Positions 1 to 7,317 of a stretch of DNA of 64,000 nucleotides are shown here, piece by piece. Under the pieces are notes generated by a model that worked only from the letters and a program-made list of their open reading frames with translations, made no database searches and was not told where the DNA came from. The DNA comes from JAJPKK01 sp963747835 (lineage in GTDB: Bacteria; Pseudomonadota; Alphaproteobacteria; Rhizobiales; Xanthobacteraceae): NCBI GenBank assembly GCA_963747835.1, contig CAVVGO010000001.1:1-64000 (forward strand). Direction: 5' to 3'. A program made the translations under genes and the position numbers. How positions within the stretch are numbered: the stretch's first letter is position 1; each line of letters starts with the position of its first letter.

Positions 1-441
1 GCCGTTCGACCATCCGAGCAGCGAGATATGTTCCGGCTTCACGTCCGGCTGCGCCATGAGCCAGCGCCGCGCCGTATTGGCGTCGGCAACGCGCTCGTGG
101 TCGATCCGCACGGGGCGGATCCGGGTCCCGCATTGGTTGCCAAGTCCGCGCGAGCTATAGCTCTCGGGAAACAACACAATAAAACCGTCCTTGGTGAGCA
201 GTTGGGCCCAATCGCGGTATTTGACCGCGACGGCCCCCGCGGCGTCCGTCAGGCCGCCGCAGTCATGCATGCCGATAACGGCCGGGAACGGGCCCGGACC
301 TTCCGGGCGGTAGATGGTGGCCTTGAGGGTGAAGTCGCTGTCGTGCAGTTCGATCGGTTCGGGGCCGCCCGCCATCGCGCCCGACCCGGCGAGCAGCACC
401 GCCACCAGAACGGTCGAGGCGAGGGCGGGGCGAGATTGCAT
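1..441 (-). CDS. Dienelactone hydrolase family protein, secreted (partial, C-terminus outside window)
   Basis: Reading the minus strand from ATG at 441 gives an uninterrupted 147-codon frame running off the left edge. Residues 1-24 look like a Sec signal peptide (basic start, Leu/Val/Ala core, ending GAMA). The mature part has the alpha/beta-hydrolase layout of dienelactone hydrolases: a beta-strand with GMHDCGG near residue 60, a second strand IVLFPESYSSRG, and at the edge the nucleophile elbow G-W-S-N-G (GxSxG). Many family members use Cys as nucleophile, so Ser here suggests a general esterase or hydrolase. The catalytic Asp and His would lie outside the window. It is divergent from the NHL gene at 632. 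Confidence 0.85.
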   Translation of the reverse strand, partial: MQSRPALASTVLVAVLLAGSGAMAGGPEPIELHDSDFTLKATIYRPEGPGPFPAVIGMHDCGGLTDAAGAVAVKYRDWAQLLTKDGFIVLFPESYSSRGLGNQCGTRIRPVRIDHERVADANTARRWLMAQPDVKPEHISLLGWSNG

Positions 442-631
442 GGGCGAATACCCGGATTGCAGATTAGGCTGTATAACACGAACCCGGGAGCGAGAATTAC
501 TCCCGCGGAACTTTCGCCATAGGACATTCGTCCATAGCCACAGTGACAAATCGATTTTTGCGCCATGCGGCCGCGTTCAATTGGCGTGAACGCGGGGCCG
601 ACCCAGAAACCGAACGACCCGGAGGAACGCA

Positions 632-1755
632 ATGAAACCGATGGCCCAATTGATCCTGGTAGCGAGTATCGTCGCTGCCGGCCTCGTGGCGCCGGTGCTG
701 GCCATGGCGCAGGACGCCGAGAGCGCCGCGATACCGCAATTCCAGGTCGATGCGCTGTGGCCGAAGCCGCTGCCCAATAATTGGATTCTCGGCCAGGTCT
801 CCGGCATCACGGTGGACCGGCAGGATCGCATCTGGGTCGTCCACCGGCCGGGTTCGCTGACGCCGCGCGAGCGGGCCGCAGAGCATAACCCGCCGAAGCC
901 AAATGCTGCGTCGCGCCGCCGCCCGTCCTGGTGTTCGACCAGTCAGGCAACCTGTTGAAGGCGTGGGGCGGTCCTGGCCAGGGCTATGAATGGCCTGAGA
1001 GCGAGCACGGCATCTACATCGACGCCAATGATTTCGTCTGGCTCGCGGGCAACGGCAAGACCGACGGTCAGCTCCTCAAGTTCACCATGGACGGCAAGTT
1101 CGTGCTCCAGGTCGGCAAATCCGGCCAGGGCAATGACAGCAATTCGACAGTGCGGCTCGGCTCGCCGGCCGACATCGCGGTCGACACCGCCGCCAAGGAA
1201 GTGTTCGCCGCCGACGGCTACGCCAATCGGCGGGTGGTGGTGTTCGATTCGGAGACCGGCGCCTACAAGCGGCACTGGGGCGCCTATGGCAACAAGCCGA
1301 GCGACGCCAAGACGCCGCCTTACGATCCCGCCAAGCCGGCGTCGCAGCAGTTCGGCAATCCGGTTCACTGCGTGCGCTTCGACAAGGACGGCCTCGTCTA
1401 TGTGTGCGACCGCACCAATGACCGCGTCCAGATCTTCCGCAAGGACGGCACCTTCGTGTCCGAGCATGTCTACGAGAAGAACACGCTGGCCACGGGCTCC
1501 GTCTATGAACTCGCATTCTCGCCCGACAAGGAGCAGAAGTTCATCTACATGGTCGACGGCGCCAACGGCGAAGTCCGCATCATCGATCGCCTCACCAAGC
1601 AAGTGTTGGGACGCTTCGGGCGGGTCGGCCGCCAGGCCGGCGAATTCACGGCGCTTCATAACGTCGCCGTCGATCACCAGGGCAACATCTACACGGCCGA
1701 GGTCGCCACCGGCGAGCGCATCCAGCGGTTCCGGCGGCTTGACGCGCAGAATTGA
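632..1755 (+). pseudogene. NHL-repeat beta-propeller protein, secreted, with one frameshift
   Basis: A good ribosome site (GGAGG near 621) precedes ATG 632. The first frame gives a signal peptide (MKPMAQLILVASIVAAG..., cleavage near AMAQ) and a first propeller blade, then leaves the coding frame. The propeller continues in another frame (FDQSGNLLKAWGGPG ... QRFRRLDAQN) to 1755. The join falls at about 894-900, where restoring one base after GAAG gives AKCCVAPPPVLVFDQ, the expected link between blades. The product would be about 374 residues of NHL/6-bladed repeats (V-D--GN-Y-AD pattern), an exported protein of unknown ligand. The reading is a single-base deletion, either a sequencing error or a recent pseudogene. 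Confidence 0.8.
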
Positions 1756-1929
1756 TGCCGCAGAATCAATTCCGCCGCCCGCCCGCGCCGCGATCGGGCT
1801 AGCGCTTGTGGTTTTTGCGAGAAGCCGCTTTATCGGCGGCGCCGGAACCACTATCTTGGCGTCAGGAGTTCTGCTTCGCGACGGCGCGGCGGAGACTTAA
1901 GGATCATCATTCGGTTCAGGAGGACCGCG

Positions 1930-2154
1930 GTGCTCAATCGCTTGGACCACCATTCGCCATCGGCGGGCGAAGCGGAGGTGAAGTTCCTCGACGGGGACTT
2001 CCGCGTGATGCGGCCCGGCGCGTTCGTGCGCTGCGCCGTCACCGGAACACCAATCCCGCTCGAAGAACTCAAATACTGGAGCGTCGAGCGCCAGGAAGCC
2101 TATCTCGGCCCGGAGGCAGTGCTGATGCGTCTGCATCCGGCGCGATCCGGATAA
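1930..2154 (+). CDS. DUF2093 domain-containing protein
   Basis: A 74-residue protein starting at GTG 1930 behind CAGGAGGA. The whole length matches the DUF2093 pattern: VKFLDGDFRVMRPGAFVRCAVTGTPIPL, then ELKYWSVERQEAYLGPEA. The single Cys in the RCAVTG turn and the YWSVERQEAY helix are the recognisable parts. Function is unknown; the family is small, cytoplasmic and largely alphaproteobacterial. From memory, these genes are often found close to lpxK, which is also true here (lpxK ends at 3163), although the toxin-like pair at 2352-3113 now lies between them. Confidence 0.88.
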   Translation: MLNRLDHHSPSAGEAEVKFLDGDFRVMRPGAFVRCAVTGTPIPLEELKYWSVERQEAYLGPEAVLMRLHPARSG

Positions 2155-2282
2155 TGCTTTCGAACCCGAAGGAGCGGTTCCAGGTAGTCGAAGCGAGCCA
2201 GAGTTCGTCCCCTCGACGGTTAACTTTTGAATTTGTTAAGAAAATTGACCTGCACGCATTATGCGAATCGGGGTGCATCATG

Positions 2283-2288
2283 TATAAT
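2283..2288 (+). promoter_or_regulatory. Possible -10 element of the ART/antitoxin module
   Basis: A perfect TATAAT lies in an AT-rich stretch 64 bp before the GTG start of the small first gene. No convincing -35 hexamer sits 16-18 bp upstream; TTGACC at 2245-2250 is 32 bp away, too far. The call therefore rests on the -10 match and its position only. Confidence 0.3.
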
Positions 2289-2351
2289 CGCGTTTGGTGA
2301 TCCCTCGAAAGCAGCTCGTTTTTTGTTTCATTTGTGTGAGGAAATCGCGCC

Positions 2352-2525
2352 GTGAGCGAAGATGAATTGGAAGTGCTGCTAGCCACAATCGCGCGAGTTC
2401 GCGAAGCGAATACGGCGACCATTGAGCAGGCTCGCAGTTTTTTGCAGAAAGAGGGCGTTCTCACTGAACGAGGCGAACTCACAGAGCCTTACAATGATAA
2501 GTCCGCTCCTTCGACTGCGGCTTAG
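2352..2525 (+). CDS. Small 57-aa protein, candidate antitoxin of the downstream ADP-ribosyltransferase
   Basis: GTG 2352 is preceded by GAGGAAA seven bases upstream and opens a 57-codon frame ending at TAG 2523-2525, directly abutting the next gene. The product is acidic and mostly helical (LEVLLATIARVREAN, then TATIEQARSFLQKEG), ending in a short VLTERGELTEPY segment and a disordered tail. No enzymatic motif is visible. The size, position immediately upstream of a putative toxin, zero-base spacing (translational coupling) and shared low GC fit an antitoxin or partner protein. That role is an inference. It could also be a regulatory leader peptide. Confidence 0.6.
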   Translation: MSEDELEVLLATIARVREANTATIEQARSFLQKEGVLTERGELTEPYNDKSAPSTAA

Positions 2526-3113
2526 TTGCATCGCCTTTCGAGTTCTTTCGTCCTTGGCTATCACGGTTGCGACCGTGATGTGGGGGAGCGTTTAATTGAT
2601 GGCGCGACCTTTTCAAAGAGTTGCAACGAATACGATTGGCTCGGAGAAGGCGTTTATTTCTGGGAGGCCAATCCCCTCCGGGCGCTGGAGTTTGCCGGTG
2701 AATGGATGGACCGAGGCAAAATCGCAAATCCATATGTGGTGGGTGCCGTAATCGATCTTGGTTACTGTCTCGATCTGACATCTTCAATTGGCACTAAGGC
2801 AATCGCCTCGGCCCATCAAGATTTTCTGGCCTACTGCAACAAAGCAAAGGCGCCTGTTCCCCAGAATTCCGGCGGCGAGGATAAGCTTCTCCGCAAGCTG
2901 GATTGTGCAGTCGTGAACCATCTGCATGAGGTTCTGAAAGCGGGAGGACAGCCAGCATTCGAGACCGTTAAGGGAATTTTTATTGAGGGCGGCCCGATAT
3001 ACGACAATTCAGGATTTTACAAAAAAACTCACATTCAACTTTGCGTTCGCAACCTAGACTGCATCAAGGGAGTTTTTCGCGTTCCGGAAGCCCATTTGAA
3101 GCCAGGAACTTAG
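2526..3113 (+). CDS. Putative PARP-like (H-Y-x class) ADP-ribosyltransferase, toxin/effector-like
   Basis: A 195-residue protein starting at TTG 2526, the codon after the upstream TAG. Two blocks resemble the NAD-binding core of PARP-type ADP-ribosyltransferases: G-Y-H-G-C at residues 11-15 (His13 in the HG position) and S-x-N-E-Y-D-W-L-G-E-G-V-Y-F-W-E at 32-47 (Tyr44 in the GxGxYF position, with Ser32 before it). A C-terminal strand HIQLCVRN (Gln171) is the best candidate for the third catalytic position, where classical PARPs carry Glu. The protein has no signal peptide or membrane segment. The DNA is clearly lower in GC than its surroundings, suggesting acquisition. It lies between DUF2093 and lpxK. 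The fold is inferred from motifs; the target (protein, nucleic acid or small molecule) is unknown. Confidence 0.65.
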   Translation: MHRLSSSFVLGYHGCDRDVGERLIDGATFSKSCNEYDWLGEGVYFWEANPLRALEFAGEWMDRGKIANPYVVGAVIDLGYCLDLTSSIGTKAIASAHQDFLAYCNKAKAPVPQNSGGEDKLLRKLDCAVVNHLHEVLKAGGQPAFETVKGIFIEGGPIYDNSGFYKKTHIQLCVRNLDCIKGVFRVPEAHLKPGT

Positions 3114-3162
3114 ATTATTTAGATCAGCGCACTGAGTATTCTAATTCTGCGACTTTCCAGTA

Positions 3163-4182
3163 TCACGCGACCCCGTGACGGCGGACCGCCCTGACCACGG
3201 CCGGTCCGATGAAGTCCTCGCCCAGAAACGTCAGCGTGACCGGCAACGCCGCGGTCCGGGCGAGCAGCGGCGCCGCAGCGGGATCGCCGCTCATCCGCGC
3301 CACATCTTTTTCCGTCGTTACCGGCGTGAGGCGCTCGCGCTCGGCGCGGGCGAGCAGCGCCGCCAGTTCCGCCTGGGTGTAGCAGTGGTGATCCGGAAAG
3401 CGTGCCCGCACCGCCGCCGGGATGCCGGACGCTTCGAGCGTCGCGAAGAATTTGTCCGGATCCGCGATGCCGGCAAAGGCGAGCACCGGCTTGCCGGCGA
3501 GCGCCGCGACGGCGGCGGGGTCCGGCCGCAATTCGCCGCGCACCACTGGCACGCCGCGCTCCTTCGCGGCTGCAATCGCGCGGTCCATCGCGGCGGCTGT
3601 GGTCGCGGTCTTGGTGCCGATCACCAGCACGGCCTCGACGCGATTGAGCTGGGCCGCGAGCGGCGCCCGCAGCGGACCCGCCGGAAACACGAGGCCGTTG
3701 CCGATACCGCGCCGCCCGTCCACCACCGCAACGGTAAAATTCTTGGCGAGCGAGGCGTTTTGCAGCCCGTCGTCCATCACCACGACGTCGGCGCCGGCAT
3801 CCGCCGCCATCATGGCGCCGGCCGGCCGGTCGCGCGCCACGATGGTGGGCGCAGTGCGGGCGAGCAGCAGCGGCTCGTCGCCGACCGCGGCGGCGCGATG
3901 GCCGTCGACCCGGACCGGGCCGGCAAGCCGGCCGCCATAACCGCGCGAGAGAAAGAACGGGCGTCTTCCAGCCGCTATCAGGTACTTGGCGATGGCGATT
4001 GCGGTTGGGGTCTTGCCGGCGCCGCCCACGGTGAAATTGCCGACGCAGATCACCGGCACCCGCACGGTTCGGTTGGGCCGCGCCATACGTCGCGCGGCGA
4101 CCGCCCCGTAAAGCGCCGCCGCCGGACCCAGCAGAGTTGCTACCGTGCTCCCCTCCGTCCACCAGAAGGCAGGATCACGCAT
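3163..4182 (-). CDS. lpxK: Tetraacyldisaccharide 4'-kinase
   Basis: LpxK phosphorylates the 4' position of lipid A disaccharide-1-phosphate at the inner membrane to give lipid IVA. The 339-residue product starts MRDPAFWW at 4182, with the usual N-terminal membrane-associated helix (LLGPAAALYGAVAARRM). The Walker-A motif follows in VCVGNFTVGGAGKTP-like form (GNFTVGGAGKTP), and later come FLSRGYGG, GDEPLLLA, MDDGLQN and TTEKDVAR, all family hallmarks. The start overlaps the end of waaA by 8 bp, so the two are translationally coupled. Longer upstream extension in the same frame is an antisense-like shadow inside waaA and was not used. It is the last gene of the envelope operon. Confidence 0.96.
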   Translation of the reverse strand: MRDPAFWWTEGSTVATLLGPAAALYGAVAARRMARPNRTVRVPVICVGNFTVGGAGKTPTAIAIAKYLIAAGRRPFFLSRGYGGRLAGPVRVDGHRAAAVGDEPLLLARTAPTIVARDRPAGAMMAADAGADVVVMDDGLQNASLAKNFTVAVVDGRRGIGNGLVFPAGPLRAPLAAQLNRVEAVLVIGTKTATTAAAMDRAIAAAKERGVPVVRGELRPDPAAVAALAGKPVLAFAGIADPDKFFATLEASGIPAAVRARFPDHHCYTQAELAALLARAERERLTPVTTEKDVARMSGDPAAAPLLARTAALPVTLTFLGEDFIGPAVVRAVRRHGVA

Positions 4183-5479
4183 CGGCCGGGCGGTTCTGGA
4201 TCCGCAGCTGCATGAAATAGGGTTCGAGCGCCGCGACGGTGCGGTCGAGTGCGCCGCTGAGCTTGTCGACGCAGCGTTTCGCCGCGGCTGCGACGCGTTC
4301 GCGCTCGGCGCGATCCTTGATCCAGGCGCCGATCCGCAGCGTGAGCGTGCTCGCATCGGTGACGAGCTCGGCGCCTCCGGCGCTGTCGAGTTCGGCATAA
4401 ATTTCGCTGAAGTTCGCCACATGCGGCCCGTGCAGGATCGCGGCCCCGAGTTTGACCGCCTCGATCGGGTTCTGGCCGCCATGGCGCACCAGCGACCCTC
4501 CCATGAACACGATGGGGGCGAGCCCGTAGATCAATCCCAATTCACCCAGCGTGTCGAAGATGTAGACGTCGGTGCCGGCGTCCGGCACCGCATTGCGGGA
4601 GCGCAGCGCCGACTGCAGCCGTGCGGTCGACACGACGTCGGCGACCGCGGCGCCGCGCTGGGGATGGCGCGGAGCGATGACGGTCAGCAGTTGCGGAAAG
4701 CTGATCTTGAGGCGGCGGTGGACATCGGCGACGATGCTCTCCTCGCCCGGGTGGGTGGAGGCGGCGACCACGATGGTCCGGCCTTTGGTCGCCGCCGTCA
4801 ACGCCGCGAGCCTGCGGGTGTCGGCCTGGGGCACCGGCACGTCGAACTTGAGATTGCCGGTGATGCTGATGCGCGGGGCGCCCAGCACGCCGAAGCGCTC
4901 GGCGTCGTCGGTCGAGCGAACCAGGCAAAGGTCGAATCGCCGCAGCAACGCCTCGATGGTCTTGGGAAACCGGCGCCAGCGGCTGAATGATCGCTCCGAC
5001 AGGCGCCCGTTGATCAGGATCAGCGGAATGCTACGCTCCGACGCCTGGACGATCATGTTGGGCCACAGGTCGGACTCGACGAACAAGGCGAGGTCCGGCC
5101 GCCAATAATCGAGGAACCGGGTGACGAAGGGTGCGAGGTCGAGCGGGATGAATTGATGGAATGCGCCGGGCGGCAGCCGTTTCTCGGCGAGCGCTGCCGA
5201 CGTCACCGTGCCTGTTGTCATCAATACGGTGAAGCCGCGGGAACGGATGCGTTCGACCAGCGGCAGCACGGCAACGAATTCGCCGACGCTCGCTCCATGC
5301 ACCCACACCATCGGGCCGGGTGGGCGCGGCGCGCTCGGCTCGCCGCGCCGCTCGGCGATGCGGTCCGGATGTTCCTTACCGCGCTTCAGCCGGGCTTCGA
5401 GGAGATGCGGGACAATCGCAGTGCTGGCCGCCGTGACCATCCGGTAGGCGGCGAGCGTCATCGGCACGCGCTCAACCAT
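4175..5479 (-). CDS. waaA: 3-deoxy-D-manno-octulosonic acid (Kdo) transferase
   Basis: WaaA/KdtA transfers Kdo from CMP-Kdo to lipid IVA on the cytoplasmic face of the inner membrane. The 434-residue product has the glycosyltransferase-N domain (WVHGASVGEFVAVLPLVERI, TTGTVTSA, FIPLDLAPFVTRFLDYWRPD, FVESDLWPN) followed by the GT-B C-terminal part (VVAASTHPGEE, VIAPRHPQR, DTLGELGLIYGLAPIVFMGGSLV, GGQNPIEA). Family members usually have 420-440 residues. The start chosen, ATG 5479, overlaps the preceding stop by 8 bp, the same overlap as waaA/lpxK; ATG 5488 is an alternative adding three residues. It lies between the DUF374 acyltransferase gene and lpxK. Confidence 0.96.
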   Translation of the reverse strand: MVERVPMTLAAYRMVTAASTAIVPHLLEARLKRGKEHPDRIAERRGEPSAPRPPGPMVWVHGASVGEFVAVLPLVERIRSRGFTVLMTTGTVTSAALAEKRLPPGAFHQFIPLDLAPFVTRFLDYWRPDLALFVESDLWPNMIVQASERSIPLILINGRLSERSFSRWRRFPKTIEALLRRFDLCLVRSTDDAERFGVLGAPRISITGNLKFDVPVPQADTRRLAALTAATKGRTIVVAASTHPGEESIVADVHRRLKISFPQLLTVIAPRHPQRGAAVADVVSTARLQSALRSRNAVPDAGTDVYIFDTLGELGLIYGLAPIVFMGGSLVRHGGQNPIEAVKLGAAILHGPHVANFSEIYAELDSAGGAELVTDASTLTLRIGAWIKDRAERERVAAAAKRCVDKLSGALDRTVAALEPYFMQLRIQNRPADA

Positions 5480-6182
5480 GATCGTCATGGCGTTTTTTGC
5501 GGTCGACGATCTCGTAAGCGCGCGCCGTGACGTCGCGAAGGCGCTGCTCCAAGAGTACGCGGCATTGCTCCATCGCGGCATCATCCGCGTGGGGCGGCAC
5601 CGTCACCGGCGTTCCGGCTACGATGGCAATCCGGCCGAACGGCAGATTGACAGCCGAGCGATCCCAATTTTTGAGCACGATACGCCTGCTGGTCGCCACG
5701 GCGACCGGATAGATCGGTCGCCCGGAGATACGCCCCAACATCACTATACCAAGTCCGGCGACGCGCGCGACTTTCGGAACGTCGGCGGTCAATGCTATAT
5801 TATAGTCGGCTTGGAGGGCGGTCAGCATGGTCTTGAAAGCCCCGACGCCGCCCTTCAAGTCGAACCGGCGGCCGTGGTCGCCCGAGCCGCGGATCGTCCC
5901 GATGCCGAGCCGTTCGGCCGCATAGGCGTTGATCTCACCGTCGCGGTGACGCGAAATCAGCACCTTGACGCGGTGGCCGCGGCTGAGGAACGGCACCATG
6001 AAATGCTGCCCGTGCCACATTGCCACGATCATCGGCAGGTCGCCGTCGACCCGCTGGTACAGATCGGCCGGCTCGAGCACGAGGCGGCAGGTCCGCCACA
6101 CCAGGCGCAGGTATTCCGCGGCGAGGAACCCGATGAACCTTTGAACGGCCGGCGACCGCGCGATGCGTCGTGATGAGAACAT
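5472..6182 (-). CDS. Lysophospholipid acyltransferase family protein (DUF374)
   Basis: A 236-residue protein of the DUF374 branch of the LPLAT/PlsC superfamily. It has the acyltransferase block MWHGQHFMVPF (H-x4-type motif), then LISRHRDGEINAYAAERLG, IRGSGDH, LTADVPKVARVAGLGIVMLGRISGRPIYPVAVA, which is the typical DUF374 core. The N-terminus has an amphipathic/membrane-associating segment (FIGFLAAEYLRLVWRT). It probably acylates a lipid A precursor or lysophospholipid at the inner membrane; the substrate is not proven. It is directly upstream of waaA with an 8-bp overlap and 9 bp downstream of DUF4170. Confidence 0.92.
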   Translation of the reverse strand: MFSSRRIARSPAVQRFIGFLAAEYLRLVWRTCRLVLEPADLYQRVDGDLPMIVAMWHGQHFMVPFLSRGHRVKVLISRHRDGEINAYAAERLGIGTIRGSGDHGRRFDLKGGVGAFKTMLTALQADYNIALTADVPKVARVAGLGIVMLGRISGRPIYPVAVATSRRIVLKNWDRSAVNLPFGRIAIVAGTPVTVPPHADDAAMEQCRVLLEQRLRDVTARAYEIVDRKKRHDDHG

Positions 6183-6191
6183 TCCGGAGCG

Positions 6192-6443
6192 TCAGTCGGC
6201 GCTTTGCGGGGTCGCGTCCGGATCGAGCAGGCGGTGCAGGTGCACGATGAAATAGCGCATGTGGGCGTTGTCTACGGTCTGCTGCGCCTTGGCCCGCCAC
6301 GCCGCGTGGGCGGTGGCATAGTTGGGATAGACGCCGACGATGTCGAGCTTGTCGAGGTCCTTGAATTCGACGTCACCAATCCGGGCAAGCTCGCCGCCGA
6401 GCACGAGATGCAACAATTGTTTGGGGTTGGTTTCGCCGGTCAT
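6192..6443 (-). CDS. DUF4170 domain-containing protein
   Basis: An 83-residue cytoplasmic protein beginning MTGETNPKQ at 6443, with AGGGGAA as ribosome site. The block LLHLVLGGEL, EFKDLDKLDIVGVYPNY, A-AAWRAKAQQTVDNAHMRYFIVHLHRLLDPD is the DUF4170 signature. Function is unknown, but members are consistently encoded in lipid A/Kdo loci of alphaproteobacteria, as here, suggesting a supporting or regulatory role in envelope biogenesis. A seven-codon upstream extension in frame was rejected because the ribosome site favours 6443. Confidence 0.9.
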   Translation of the reverse strand: MTGETNPKQLLHLVLGGELARIGDVEFKDLDKLDIVGVYPNYATAHAAWRAKAQQTVDNAHMRYFIVHLHRLLDPDATPQSAD

Positions 6444-6590
6444 CCAAAGTTCCCCTGATCTCACGGTCGCGCCGCCGCGTCACCGCGGTCGGACCTGCTG
6501 CTCGTCGAGCCATGCGACCAGCGCACGGTGGCGCGCCCGCCCCGCCGCGACAAGAACGCCGTGCACCGTTGTGGCGCAATTATAGGCGGG

Positions 6591-7317
6591 CTAAATCCCC
6601 CCGGTCGTGGTCAGCGCGCCACCGGCTTCGTGCACCAAAAGATCGGCAGCCGCAAGGTCCCAGTCGCGGCTGTTGCGGCCCGCGATAGCGGCGTCGAGCG
6701 TGCCGTCGGCGACGCGGGCGAGCCGCAGGGCCAGCGAATGCACCCGCGGCGCCACGACAAAGCCGGGGGCCGCCTCGGCCAGACGTTCGAGATGGAGTTT
6801 CGGGCCCGCAATGCGCGCGCCGGCGATCGCGGCGCCAGCCGTTGCGGCGACCGGCTTGCCATTCCGGGTCGTGCCGGCCCCGGCGACGGCGAGGAACATT
6901 TCGTCGGTGACGGGCGCGTAGAGTGCCGCCACCACCGGCCGGCCGGCTTCCACCAGTGCCACCGAGACGGTCCACTCGGGAATGCCGGCGAGGAAGGCCC
7001 GGGTGCCGTCGATCGGGTCGACGATCCAGACCCGCGGCGCCGCGAGGCGCGCCGGATCGTCCTCGCTCTCCTCCGAGAGCCAGCCGGCGGCAGGCGCGAT
7101 GGCGGTCAGCCGCTGCCGCAGCAGATCGTTGACGGCGATGTCGACTTCCGAGACCGGCGAGGAACTTGTCCTTGAGCCAAGTCTTGACCGGCTTGCCGAA
7201 TGAATTGCGGGCCAGCATGCCGGCTTCCCGCACGGCGGCCTCGAGCGCCTGCGCGAGGTCGGTCCGCGTCAACTGGTGTCCGGCGTCGCTGCCGACGCCG
7301 CGATCAGACCCCTGCAA
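6591..7317 (-). pseudogene. cysQ: 3'(2'),5'-bisphosphate nucleotidase / inositol monophosphatase family, frameshifted
   Basis: CysQ removes the 3'-phosphate from PAP and related nucleotides. The N-terminal part reads TRTDLAQALEAAVREAGMLARNSFGKPVKTWLKDK and then leaves frame near 7168-7172. The body continues in the next frame as SSPVSEVDIAVNDLLRQ, WLSEESEDD, the metal-site motif WIVDPIDGTRAF, and ends RDWDLAAADLLVHEAGG. Deleting one T in the GTTCC run restores a full protein of about 240 residues, the normal size. The start is uncertain: TTG 7317 (overlapping the pmbA stop) or TTG 7272; no ATG fits. It may be a real pseudogene or a consensus error, and the otherwise intact motifs favour the latter. 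Confidence 0.85.

Noticed and set aside
2245..2288. TTGACC with TATAAT as a complete sigma-70 promoter
   Set aside because: The spacing is 32 bp, far beyond 16-19 bp; only the -10 was kept, with low confidence.
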